Position numbers and translations under genes: made by a program
Assembly: GCA_021739645.1 (NCBI GenBank)
Contig: JAIPBL010000058.1
Location: 1-39,434 of the forward strand
Direction: 5' to 3'
Source: Saprospiraceae bacterium
Lineage (GTDB): Bacteria; Bacteroidota; Bacteroidia; Chitinophagales; Saprospiraceae
DNA: 39,434 nucleotides
Shown: piece by piece, positions 16,929 through 24,763 of the stretch
How positions within the stretch are numbered: the first letter of the stretch is position 1
How the letters are laid out: each line of letters begins with the position of its first letter
Notes under the pieces: model-generated
The model's input: only the letters and a program-made list of their open reading frames with translations
What the model was told of the DNA's origin: nothing
Database searches by the model: none

Positions 16929-17597
16929 TCACTTCATACCGGCAAGTTTGTCCAAGTCCACGGCTTCGACGAGTTTTTTCAAATCGTCCATATCGGAATC
17001 GCTGCCATTTGTGCGGCCGTTGGCGGTCAAAATAAAACGGCTGGCAACAATGACGGCCAACTCGCTGCTGCCGTTTTTACGAAACTTTTCATAGCTTTTG
17101 TAGCTGCCCATTTTACCGGTGCGCTCGTAACCGTTCTCGTCCTCCTTGTCCACTTCCATGGTGGACCAGGCGGCGATGCCCATCATGGCCATACCGAGGC
17201 CGCCGGTGTCGGTGATGGTCATTTTTACAGACCGGTCGCCGGATTTGTAGTTGGCTTCCGCTACGGACACATTCATGCCCAGCGCCCCGGTGGATTGCCC
17301 AGACTTGGAGGTGCGGGAATAACCACCCAGGCTTTCGGGCAGCAGTTCCTGTAGGCTTCTGAAGTTAACGGTTTTCACCTCTTCGCCCCCATTGATATTT
17401 TTCATGGCATCCTGTGCCTGCTTCATGGCTTCGGCCATGTTGGCGGGTTCGGAGGAGGTGGAGGAAGTGTTTTCGCTTTCGGCTGTCGAAGCGGCAGTTT
17501 CCTGGCTGGCCTGTTCTTTTTCCTCCTTGTTGCCGGAGCAGTTGGCGAGGAAAATCATGGCAAACAGGAATAGCAATGCGGAGATTGATTTTTTCAT
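16929..17597 (-). CDS. Hypothetical lipoprotein
   Basis: This is a 222-residue lipoprotein of unknown function. The signal (MKKSISALLFLFAMIFLANCSGN) has a lipobox Cys at residue 20. I chose the ATG at 17597 because the frame upstream (to 17870) is an implausible 91-residue extension. After the anchor comes a low-complexity linker rich in Glu, Ala and Ser (EEKEQASQETAASTAESEN), then a folded region with FRSLQELLPESLGGYSRTS, SVAEANYKSGDRSVKMTITDTGG and a C-terminal helix ending DLDKLAGMK. The pattern suits a small periplasmic domain on a flexible tether. The gene is divergent from the remnant at 17822. Confidence 0.75.
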   Translation of the reverse strand: MKKSISALLFLFAMIFLANCSGNKEEKEQASQETAASTAESENTSSTSSEPANMAEAMKQAQDAMKNINGGEEVKTVNFRSLQELLPESLGGYSRTSKSGQSTGALGMNVSVAEANYKSGDRSVKMTITDTGGLGMAMMGIAAWSTMEVDKEDENGYERTGKMGSYKSYEKFRKNGSSELAVIVASRFILTANGRTNGSDSDMDDLKKLVEAVDLDKLAGMK

Positions 17598-17821
17598 ACG
17601 GCTTGGATTTTTAAATAAGCTGAAAAGCTTGTTGTTAATTATGTAAAGCAGTTCGTGTCTTTTGCTAGTTGGGCAGGTAGTGCATGGAATAGGCAGCTTT
17701 GCAAAGATAACCGAAAAACCTGTCGCTGCAAGTCTTCTATTTTTCCTCAAAACCACTACCTTTCCGTCGAACGAAAATCCGACCTGTGAGAGGATGTTTG
17801 CAAAACCCTTTTCGGCTGGTG

Positions 17822-18060
17822 ATGGCCTGCACGATGCTGTGCTTGGCCACGCTATCCACGCTATCGGCATGTGCCCAATATGATTCCCTGTTGAACATGC
17901 CGTTCAACGTCAGGTACCCTAAGCTGCTTGGTTTGTTGAGCCAGAATCAAAACGCTTCCGATTCAGCAAGGCTCGTGGCTGAACTTGATGCACGGGCTAC
18001 ATTTGCGAAGGCAAAAAAAGACCCACAACTGTTGGCAGAAATCGAGTCGGTTCGGTTCAA
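17822..18060 (+). pseudogene. 5' remnant of an exported-protein gene truncated by a repeat insertion
   Basis: The ATG at 17822 starts a signal-peptide-like sequence (MACTMLCLATLSTLSACAQ) followed by about 60 plausible residues (YDSLLNMPFNVRYPKLLGLLS..., DSARLVAELDARATFAKAKK...) that end abruptly where the terminal repeat of the hairpin element begins at 18061. Downstream the same frame translates the repeat itself for about 30 codons and stops at 18160. No continuation of the gene is found beyond the RAYT island, so the 3' part appears lost. A GTG at 17786 is an alternative start. The original function is not recognisable. Confidence 0.55.
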
Positions 18061-18241
18061 GGGGTTGTGTAAAAAGTCCCATCGGGACTACATCTTTGTA
18101 GCATTGCCAAAGAATGTTCCGAACCGTTCCGTAGGAACGGCATCCTGGCAGAACAAATGACGTTCCTACGGAACGGTAGACGAAATTACATTCGTCAGTT
18201 CTACAAAGATTCACCCCCTACGGGGCTTTTTACACAACCCC
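18061..18241. repeat. Hairpin-rich miniature inverted-repeat element, copy 2
   Basis: This 181-bp element has terminal inverted repeats: GGGGTTGTGTAAAAAGTCCC at 18061-18080, and the reverse complement of 18223-18241 is GGGGTTGTGTAAAAAGCCC. Internal modules, in the same order as at 8568-8762: palindrome GTCCCATCGGGAC (18076-18088), ATCTTTGTAGCA and TGCCAAAG, palindrome CCGTTCCGTAGGAACGG (18124-18140), CGTTCCTACGGAACG (18161-18175), TTCTACAAAGAT (18199-18210), and a CCCCTACGGGG palindrome near the right end. Only the outer ends differ from copy 1. It abuts the left repeat of the RAYT gene. Confidence 0.8.
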
Positions 18242-18244
18242 GGG

Positions 18245-19069
18245 GTAAATATGCTAACTTTTCACACCGCCGAACTGGAGTTCGGCGGCACGATAAACAC
18301 CTAACTATGGACAAAGAAAACTACTTCTACCGAGGCGATTTGCCGCATTGGCAGCCACCAGAGGGTACTTTTTTCATAACCTACCGCCTCTTTGGCTCCG
18401 TTCCAATAATCATAATCGAAGAATTGAAAAAAGCACACCAAGTGGCTTTGTTGCAAATAGAACGAGAACCCTTCGAGAAGGAAGGCGTTGAATTAGCCGA
18501 TTTGCCGCCCAATATTCGCAACAAATGGCTGGCCATTATGGACAAGAAAAGGTATGAAGAAGGCGCTCGACATTTCAAGCGATTGGACGATTTCTTGGAC
18601 ACGAATTTAAACGAACCGCATTGGTTGAAACAACCAGATATCGCCCGACTCGTAGCAGATGCTATTCATCATGGAGCAGATAAGTATTATAAATTATGGG
18701 CTTTTTGCATCATGTCCAACCATGTTCATATCCTGCTCACGATGCTGCCCGGCGCACCCATACTTTGGAAGGTGCTTCAAGACAGCAAAAAATATACAGG
18801 CCGAAAAGCCAACCGACTGTTAGGGAGGGAAGGGCAATTTTGGGAAACGGAAAGCTTCGACCACTTGGTTCGGGAAAAACGAACTTATCAAAAAGGCTCC
18901 TTTGGCCGCATCTTTTGGTACATCTTGAATAATCCAGTAAAAGCAAGATTGGCAGTGGATTGGAAGGATTGGCCTTGGAGCTATGCGCATCCTGATTTCG
19001 TGCCGCCGAACTCCAGTTCGGCGGTGTGAAAAGTTAGCATATTTACTCCGCCGAACTGGAGTTCGGCAG
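18245..19069 (+). mobile_element. RAYT transposase locus bounded by 49-bp perfect inverted repeats
   Basis: Left arm 18245-18293 and right arm 18998-19046 are perfect reverse complements over 49 bp. Each arm contains a hairpin of 10-bp stem, CCGCCGAACT / AGTTCGGCGG, with a 2-base centre (18267-18288 and 19003-19024). A third, slightly degraded copy of the hairpin in the left-arm orientation follows at 19048-19069, making an inverted BIME-like pair at the right end. The island contains a single gene, the transposase. Flanking palindromes of this kind are the substrate of REP-associated tyrosine transposases. No target-site duplication could be recognised by eye. Confidence 0.85.
18307..19029 (+). 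CDS. REP-associated tyrosine transposase (RAYT, Y1_Tnp / IS200-like)
   Basis: This 240-residue protein is of the single-domain Y1 transposase type. It starts MDKENYFYRGDLPHWQ and has FFITYRLFGSVP as the first core strand. The HUH motif is in IMSNHVHILLTML (His-Val-His), and the putative nucleophilic Tyr in the alpha-helix LQDSKKYTGRKANRLLG. The tail contains FWETESFDHLVR and YILNNPVKARL, both typical of RAYTs, which nick and rejoin single-stranded REP palindromes. The ATG at 18307 lies 13 bp after the left repeat; the longer frame to 18157 only translates repeat DNA. The right 49-bp repeat begins inside the gene, so the last ten residues (VPPNSSSAV-type tail) and the stop codon are encoded by the repeat. 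The protein is full length with no frameshift, so it may be active. Confidence 0.93.
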   Translation: MDKENYFYRGDLPHWQPPEGTFFITYRLFGSVPIIIIEELKKAHQVALLQIEREPFEKEGVELADLPPNIRNKWLAIMDKKRYEEGARHFKRLDDFLDTNLNEPHWLKQPDIARLVADAIHHGADKYYKLWAFCIMSNHVHILLTMLPGAPILWKVLQDSKKYTGRKANRLLGREGQFWETESFDHLVREKRTYQKGSFGRIFWYILNNPVKARLAVDWKDWPWSYAHPDFVPPNSSSAV

Positions 19070-19086
19070 CACATTGGGCGGCACAA

Positions 19087-21360
19087 TTAGACCAGCCAAA
19101 GCCCAGTTTTTCTTAGCGCCGCCCATTCCTCAGAGGCCAAAAAAAATGAGAAATCCCCCTCCCCATGCTCCGCAAAATCCTTCTCCAGCGCTGCAAAACT
19201 CAACACCGGATGCTCGCCGATTTGCAGCAGCGGCAGCACGTCCACCAGCCATTGGCCGTGGGCGGGCGTGGTTTGCAATTCCCAACTGTGTTGTTTGTGG
19301 TGAAAAACGAGCGTTGCCACGGCATTTCCGTCTTCGTCTTCATCGAGGGTGGCAGTGGGTAGCGGGCCATGCCAGGCGACCAGTGCCGTCGGGCGGGTCG
19401 TTTTTTCGGGTTGCGGTGCAATGCTTTTTTGGATGAAACTTTTCGGTATCGTGGGCCTTGGCGTCTTGAACTCAAACCAATCCGCCAGCCGGAAATCAAA
19501 GCAGACGCCGTGCATGTAGTTGAACAGCGACTTGCGCAGTCCCTCGGCAAAAAGGTCGTGTTCGGCACCCGTGGGGTCGTCGTGGTGGCGGTCGTTGTCG
19601 GCAAAGCCAGCGAAATCAGGGCCAGTTTCGGTCACGCCATAGGCTACCGGATCGAGGCCGACGGGGCTATGCGCCGTCATTGCGAAGCGGTGCCAAAACC
19701 CCGACTGCACCACCCCGTTTTCAAACAACTGTCGCACCATTTCCAGCGAATCAATCGTCTCCTGCGCTGTCTGCGTCGGGAAGCCGTACATCAGATAGGC
19801 ATGCACCATGATGCCCGCCTCGGTGAAATGGTGTGCCACCCGTGCTACTTGCGCCACGGTCACGCCCTTTTTCATGCGCTCCAGCAGTCGGTCGGAGGCC
19901 ACTTCCAGCCCGCCGGACACGGCGATGCATCCCGATGCCTTCAGCAGCCGGCAAAGGTCGGCGGTGAAGCTCTTTTCGAAGCGGATGTTCGTCCACCAAG
20001 TGACGGTGAGGCGGCGGCGCAGGATTTCCAACGCCAAATCCCGCATGAGGGCGGGCGGTGCGGCCTCGTCCACAAAGTGGAAGCCCGTCTGCCCGGTCTG
20101 TGCGATGATTTCTTCGATGCGGTCGCAGAGCAGCGCCGGTGTGAGCGGCTCGTAGCGTTGGATGTAGTCGAGCGTCACGTCGCAGAACGAGCATTTGCCC
20201 CAGTAGCAGCCGTGGGCGAGCGTGAGCTTGTTCCAGCGGCCATCGCTCCAAAGGCGGTGCATCGGATTCACGATTTCGATGACGGAGAGGTAGTCGTGGA
20301 GTGGGAGGTCGGAGTAATCAGGCGTTCCGGTTTCCCGCTGTGGCACGTCGAGTTCGGTGCTGGTATTGTGATAGCATACCACGCCATTTAAGAGCGAATA
20401 AGTCCGCTTTAAATATTGTGCATCTTTTTTGCCCTCAATATGCTCGATTAAATTCAATAGCGGCAATTCTCCGTCGTCCAAACATATATAGTCCAAATAA
20501 GCGAAAATACGAGTGTCAGCAAGTCTTCTCAGCTCGGTATTGGCGTAGCCGCCGCCCATGATTATTTTTATTTGCGGATGAAATTGCTTCACATATTGTC
20601 CGCATTTAAAAGCCCCATATACATTGCCGGGAAACGGTACGGAGAGGCATATTATAGCTGGGTTTTGCGCCGCAATATGTCTCTCCAAGGTTTCTTTTAA
20701 AATAGTGGCCACCAACGAGTCCGGTGCTTGCAGTTCTCGCTCCATTTCATCGAAACTGGAGGCTGTGCTGCCGAGCCGTTCCGCATAGCGGCTGAACCCA
20801 AAATGCGGGTCAACCGCCTCTTTTATCAGGTCGCCCAAATCTTCCAAATACAGCGTGGCGAGGTGTCGTGCCTTGTCATGCGTGCCCATGGTCCCGAAGG
20901 CCCATTCGAGTTCCTCCAGGGTATCAAAACGGCTGGCCTCGGGTAAGTAGCTGCGGTCGCAAATGCTATGGGCTAGCGTCGGGTTTTTGTTCTGCAAAAA
21001 AGCGATGACCGGGTTGATGGTGGCGAGGTAGTCGGCTTTTAATGCGATGATTCTCAGGGCGTTATCACTCAATTGCGGATTGGGGGTGCTGCCGGAATCC
21101 GGAATCCCCAATCCGCAATCAAAAAGCCGTTGGAGTCCTTTTTTCGAGAACAGTTCTAATATCACCTCGATGCCGAGGTCAGCCTGCGCCGAGGGGTAGC
21201 CCTTCGTGTTCAGGAAGCCTTTGAGGTACGCCGTGGCCGGGTACGGCGTGTTCAACTGCGTAAAGGGCGGGGTGATGAAAAGGGTCTTCTTTTTCAAAAA
21301 ACAGGAATTGGTACGGGGCGAAGTTAGGCAAAGTGATGAAAGGGGCAATCCCTCAGTCAT
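19087..21360 (-). CDS. B12-binding-domain radical SAM protein
   Basis: This is a protein of about 757 residues. The N-terminal third resembles a cobalamin-binding-type Rossmann domain (IICLSVPFPGNVYGAFKCG, IKIIMGGGYANTELRRL, YLDYICLDDGELPLLNLIE). The radical SAM core follows with the cluster motif at Cys385, Cys390 and Cys393 in HGCYWGKCSFCDV (CX4CX2C, one residue longer than the usual CX3CX2C), then GFHFVDEAAPPALM, ISGGLEVASDRLLERMKKG-like strands and YLMYGFPTQTAQE. The C-terminal 200 residues match no domain I recognise. The start is uncertain: ATG at 21360 or 21378, or the TTG at 21297 directly before KKKTLFITPPFTQ, where recognisable protein begins; the ATG at 21489 overlaps the upstream gene. 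It follows the fusion gene at 21461 on the same strand and may be co-transcribed. The reaction is unknown. Confidence 0.82.
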   Translation of the reverse strand: MTEGLPLSSLCLTSPRTNSCFLKKKTLFITPPFTQLNTPYPATAYLKGFLNTKGYPSAQADLGIEVILELFSKKGLQRLFDCGLGIPDSGSTPNPQLSDNALRIIALKADYLATINPVIAFLQNKNPTLAHSICDRSYLPEASRFDTLEELEWAFGTMGTHDKARHLATLYLEDLGDLIKEAVDPHFGFSRYAERLGSTASSFDEMERELQAPDSLVATILKETLERHIAAQNPAIICLSVPFPGNVYGAFKCGQYVKQFHPQIKIIMGGGYANTELRRLADTRIFAYLDYICLDDGELPLLNLIEHIEGKKDAQYLKRTYSLLNGVVCYHNTSTELDVPQRETGTPDYSDLPLHDYLSVIEIVNPMHRLWSDGRWNKLTLAHGCYWGKCSFCDVTLDYIQRYEPLTPALLCDRIEEIIAQTGQTGFHFVDEAAPPALMRDLALEILRRRLTVTWWTNIRFEKSFTADLCRLLKASGCIAVSGGLEVASDRLLERMKKGVTVAQVARVAHHFTEAGIMVHAYLMYGFPTQTAQETIDSLEMVRQLFENGVVQSGFWHRFAMTAHSPVGLDPVAYGVTETGPDFAGFADNDRHHDDPTGAEHDLFAEGLRKSLFNYMHGVCFDFRLADWFEFKTPRPTIPKSFIQKSIAPQPEKTTRPTALVAWHGPLPTATLDEDEDGNAVATLVFHHKQHSWELQTTPAHGQWLVDVLPLLQIGEHPVLSFAALEKDFAEHGEGDFSFFLASEEWAALRKTGLWLV

Positions 21361-21460
21361 GGAGAGGGCGTCATTCATGAACGGGCATCGGTCAGAACTT
21401 CGGGAATGACAAAGCGGCTTGAGCGAAAAAAAATGGGTAGAAAAATCAATGACAAACTTC

Positions 21461-24400
21461 TCACCCCACCCGCATCCTATCCTCCCCAAAAACCTTTTCG
21501 AGCATTTCCAATAAAAAATCGGCGTCCATTTTCGAAAAAATAATTGGCGGTTTAATTTTTAAAACATTGTGAAACGGCCCGTCGGTGCTCATCAGAATGC
21601 CGAGTTCCCGCATCCGGTTGGCGAGGTAAGCAGTTTCGGCAGCGGCAGGCGTGAGCGTTCCCCGGTCTTTTACCAACTCAATTCCAAGGAACAGGCCCGG
21701 CCCCCGCACATCGCCAATGATAGGGAATTGGTTGGCCAGTTCGTGCAGACCTTGGCGGAGGTAGCCCCCGATTTCTCGGGCATTTTCCTGCAAACCCTCG
21801 TCTTTTATGACCCGCAGCACCTCCAGCCCGATGGCACAGGACACCGGATTCCCCCCAAAAGTGTTGAAATATTCCATGCCGTTTGCGAAGGCATCGGCAA
21901 TGGCTCGGGTTGTCACCACCACGCCCAGCGGATGGCCGTTGCCGATGGGCTTGCCCACCGTCACGATGTCCGGCACAACGCCGTGCTCCTCGAAAGCCCA
22001 AAAATGCTCACCGTGCCGCCCGCAGCCTGTCTGTACTTCGTCGGCAATGAGGAGGCCGCCAAAGCTGCGAATCTGCTTTGCTGCCTCCGCCAGATAGCCC
22101 GTCGGCAGTGGGACTTGTCCGCCGCAACTGATGACCGACTCGCAGAGGAACGCCGCCACGCCACGCCCGGCATCTTTGATTTTTTGAGCGGCTTCGCCTA
22201 AATGGGCGGCGTATTTCAGACCATTTTCCTTGGTATTTCCCCGGTAAATCCCCCGATAGACGTCGGGCATCGGCATGACGTGCACATGTGGGGGAGCGCC
22301 CTTGCCGCCCGGCCCTTCGAACTTGTAGGAACTCACGTCCACGCAGCCCTGTGTGTTGCCATGGTAGCCGACTTCCACCACCAGCATGTCTTTTTGTTGG
22401 GTAAAATTCTTCGCCAAACGCATGGCCAGTTCGTTGGCCTCGCTGCCGCTGTTGACGATGAACGCCACGTCCAGTTCCGGCGGGAAGGTGGCCAAAAGCT
22501 CCTCGCTGAACCGGACGATATTCTCGTGCAGGTAGCGGGTGTTGGTGTTCAGGACGGCCATTTGGCGCTGGCCGGCCCGCACCACACGGGGGTGTTCATG
22601 GCCCACGTGCGCCACGTTGTTCACGGTGTCCAGGTAGCGCCGCCCAGTTTCATCGAAAAGGTACTGCCGCCAGCCCCGCCGCATGTTGAGCGGATTTTGG
22701 TACGACACACTGAGGTTTTTGCCCAGATGTCGTTGGCGGAATTGCAGGATTTCACCCGCAGCCAACTTGACTGGCGGCGGCGGAGACGGCTGGCCAAACA
22801 GCAGCAACCACGGGTCGGGGCAGATGCTTTTCCAAACCGTTTTCTTTTCGGGAAAGACCACTCCGGTGAAGTCGCCCTGCCAGCCCATCATGTCGAGCAT
22901 GACCTGCAGGTGCAGGTGCGGCGGCCAGTTTCCGTTCTCTGGCATTGGCCCGATTTGGCAGAACGCCTCGCCTGCCCGAACCTTTTGACCTACTTCCAGG
23001 CTCTCCAGTGATTTGCGGCTCAAGTGGCCGTACAGCGTAAAAAAGGTCAGGGTAGGGGAGACCCGGTGTTCCAAAATGATGGTTGGGCCGTAATTCAGTT
23101 CGCTGGCATTGTCCTGAAAACTGTGCACCGTGCCAGCGACGGGTGCCTGGACGGGTGTTCCCGGTGGCGCAAAAATATCCAGCCCGATGTGCACGGTACG
23201 CCATTCGGGGCCGTCGTTGCCGTTCACGGCGTAGGCATCGGTGGTGTAAAACGGGCGGGCTTCATCGTAGCGGCCAATGATGGGACGGTTTGCGAATTGG
23301 GGTTTGCCGGACTCGGCCAGCACCTGCATGATTCGGCGCTGGAGCTTTTCGGGGTCTTCGAGGTTGGCGTAGTTGCCGAGGTCTTGGCTGCCAACGCTGA
23401 GGTCGAGCCAGATGGCTTCGTTGAGGTCGGCACCAATGACAGCGGCAACGTTTTTTGGAAAATTGTCCCCATTTACCCAATTCATGAACGCCGCATTTTG
23501 GGGGCAAGGCTCCCAGCCGCAGGCGTGTCGGACGGTGGCATGGGCAAGGGCAGGCGGGATTTCCCGCAGTTTTTTCAACAAATCCCAGGCTGGCCGGTCG
23601 CTGATTTGCAGGTATTCGTTGCCGGGGTTTTCCGCCAGGTTCATTGCCGAGCAGGTGACGCTGATGAGCAGCCTCGCAATGGTGAGCGGGAACAATGCTT
23701 CGGCCTCCGGTTCCGTGAGTGGAAATTGTCGGTGGTAGCCTTTTGCCAAATGGGAAATGGCGGCCAAGGGGTCGGGTTTGTGCATGGCGGCGTAGGCACA
23801 GGCGATGGCCAGTTCGTTGACGGTATGGGTGAAAACAGCGTCGCCAAAATCAATCACGCCCGGCACCACCAGGTTTTCTGGGTCGTGGCTGACGAGGATG
23901 TTGTAGTCATTGGCGTCGTTGTAACAGACGCTTTGGCGCAGTTGGGGCAGCAGTGGCACGGCATTTTTTTCAAAAAGCTGGTAAAAATATTGCGCCAGCG
24001 CCTGTTTTTCATCGCCTTCTATCTGGGGTGAAAACTCACCCGTCCAGCCCGCTTGCGAGGCATCCCATTTGAGGAAGCGGTGCGCTGCCGGGTGGTCGAA
24101 ACCTTCGAGCGCCCGGCTCAGTTTCCCGCAGAGTTCCCCCACTTTTTCCAGCAAATCGGGCGAGTGCGGGTTCACCTCGGCGAAGCAGCGGCCCTCCACC
24201 CAAGTGAGCAGGCGCATCAGCCGCAAGCTGCCATCGGGGGCAGTGATGCTGGTGATTGTTTCACCAGAAACGGACGGCACAACTTGCGGGATTTTCAGCC
24301 CTAACCCCGCGCTGTTCAGGCGGGCCATGAGCGCATTCTGAAATTCGAGGTACTCCCTGTTCGTGTCCGGGTGGGCGATTTTCAGGTTGTACTTTTCACC

Positions 24401-24517
24401 AGTGGGCGTTTTTGCCAAGAAATTGAGGTCAATCTCACCGGGCAGTTGTTCGGCGGAAATTGACAGGTTGAAATGCTCGGCGGCAAGGGTGGCGATTTGG
24501 TGCGATGTAAAGGTCAT
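21461..24517 (-). CDS. Three-domain fusion: APH-type kinase, M23 peptidase, class III aminotransferase
   Basis: This 1018-residue protein starts [19 protein letters not shown] chose the ATG at 24517 over 24544. Residues 1-330 form an aminoglycoside-phosphotransferase/hydroxylysine-kinase-like domain with YNDANDYN (199-206) and VIDFGDAVF. Residues about 410-560 form an M23 domain with zinc ligands His443 and Asp447 (HIGLD) and HLHLQ. Residues about 590-1018 form a class III PLP enzyme with [17 protein letters not shown], catalytic Lys856 in TVGKPIGNG and [11 protein letters not shown]. The aminotransferase part belongs with AGXT2L-type ammoniophospholyases, and fusion with a hydroxylysine-kinase-like domain is known in bacteria; a phosphorylate-then-lyse route for a hydroxy-amine substrate is therefore plausible. 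The Brenner-motif His expected at 199 is Tyr (codon TAC, one base from CAC), which may disable the kinase. The M23 domain role is obscure. Confidence 0.9.
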   Translation of the reverse strand: MTFTSHQIATLAAEHFNLSISAEQLPGEIDLNFLAKTPTGEKYNLKIAHPDTNREYLEFQNALMARLNSAGLGLKIPQVVPSVSGETITSITAPDGSLRLMRLLTWVEGRCFAEVNPHSPDLLEKVGELCGKLSRALEGFDHPAAHRFLKWDASQAGWTGEFSPQIEGDEKQALAQYFYQLFEKNAVPLLPQLRQSVCYNDANDYNILVSHDPENLVVPGVIDFGDAVFTHTVNELAIACAYAAMHKPDPLAAISHLAKGYHRQFPLTEPEAEALFPLTIARLLISVTCSAMNLAENPGNEYLQISDRPAWDLLKKLREIPPALAHATVRHACGWEPCPQNAAFMNWVNGDNFPKNVAAVIGADLNEAIWLDLSVGSQDLGNYANLEDPEKLQRRIMQVLAESGKPQFANRPIIGRYDEARPFYTTDAYAVNGNDGPEWRTVHIGLDIFAPPGTPVQAPVAGTVHSFQDNASELNYGPTIILEHRVSPTLTFFTLYGHLSRKSLESLEVGQKVRAGEAFCQIGPMPENGNWPPHLHLQVMLDMMGWQGDFTGVVFPEKKTVWKSICPDPWLLLFGQPSPPPPVKLAAGEILQFRQRHLGKNLSVSYQNPLNMRRGWRQYLFDETGRRYLDTVNNVAHVGHEHPRVVRAGQRQMAVLNTNTRYLHENIVRFSEELLATFPPELDVAFIVNSGSEANELAMRLAKNFTQQKDMLVVEVGYHGNTQGCVDVSSYKFEGPGGKGAPPHVHVMPMPDVYRGIYRGNTKENGLKYAAHLGEAAQKIKDAGRGVAAFLCESVISCGGQVPLPTGYLAEAAKQIRSFGGLLIADEVQTGCGRHGEHFWAFEEHGVVPDIVTVGKPIGNGHPLGVVVTTRAIADAFANGMEYFNTFGGNPVSCAIGLEVLRVIKDEGLQENAREIGGYLRQGLHELANQFPIIGDVRGPGLFLGIELVKDRGTLTPAAAETAYLANRMRELGILMSTDGPFHNVLKIKPPIIFSKMDADFLLEMLEKVFGEDRMRVG

Positions 24518-24763
24518 AAGCTGGAATAGATGTGGTTTGGGCAAAGATACGGTGTCGCTCTGTGGTTCTCTGTGTGCTAAGTGCCTCCGTGTTTATTTTA
24601 TGAAAAGTGAATCAGCGACCACCAAAAGGCATTGCGCTATGCGGGTTCAATTTACCGGACCGCTGGTGCTGGAAAATTATTTTCAGATTCTGATTAGAAT
24701 GCACCATCTTTCGCCCTTGTGATCAATGGTTGTGTGTTCTTAACTAACGAAAAATCGTACTCA

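Noticed and set aside
17598-17870. N-terminal extension of the lipoprotein at 16929
   Set aside because: The internal ATG at 17597 begins a perfect lipoprotein signal; the extension is Cys/Pro/Arg-rich without homology-like features.
18157-18306. 50-codon N-terminal extension of the RAYT
   Set aside because: It only translates the hairpin element and the left inverted repeat; the recognisable transposase fold starts at 18307.
19369-20391. 340-codon plus-strand frame
   Set aside because: Antisense shadow of the radical SAM gene; His/Arg/Gln-rich without any domain.
24550-24600. CTCTGTGGTTCTCTGTG-like near-repeat in the divergent region upstream of the transporter
   Set aside because: Short, imperfect, and similar strings are common in Bacteroidota intergenic DNA; no spacing that fits a known operator.
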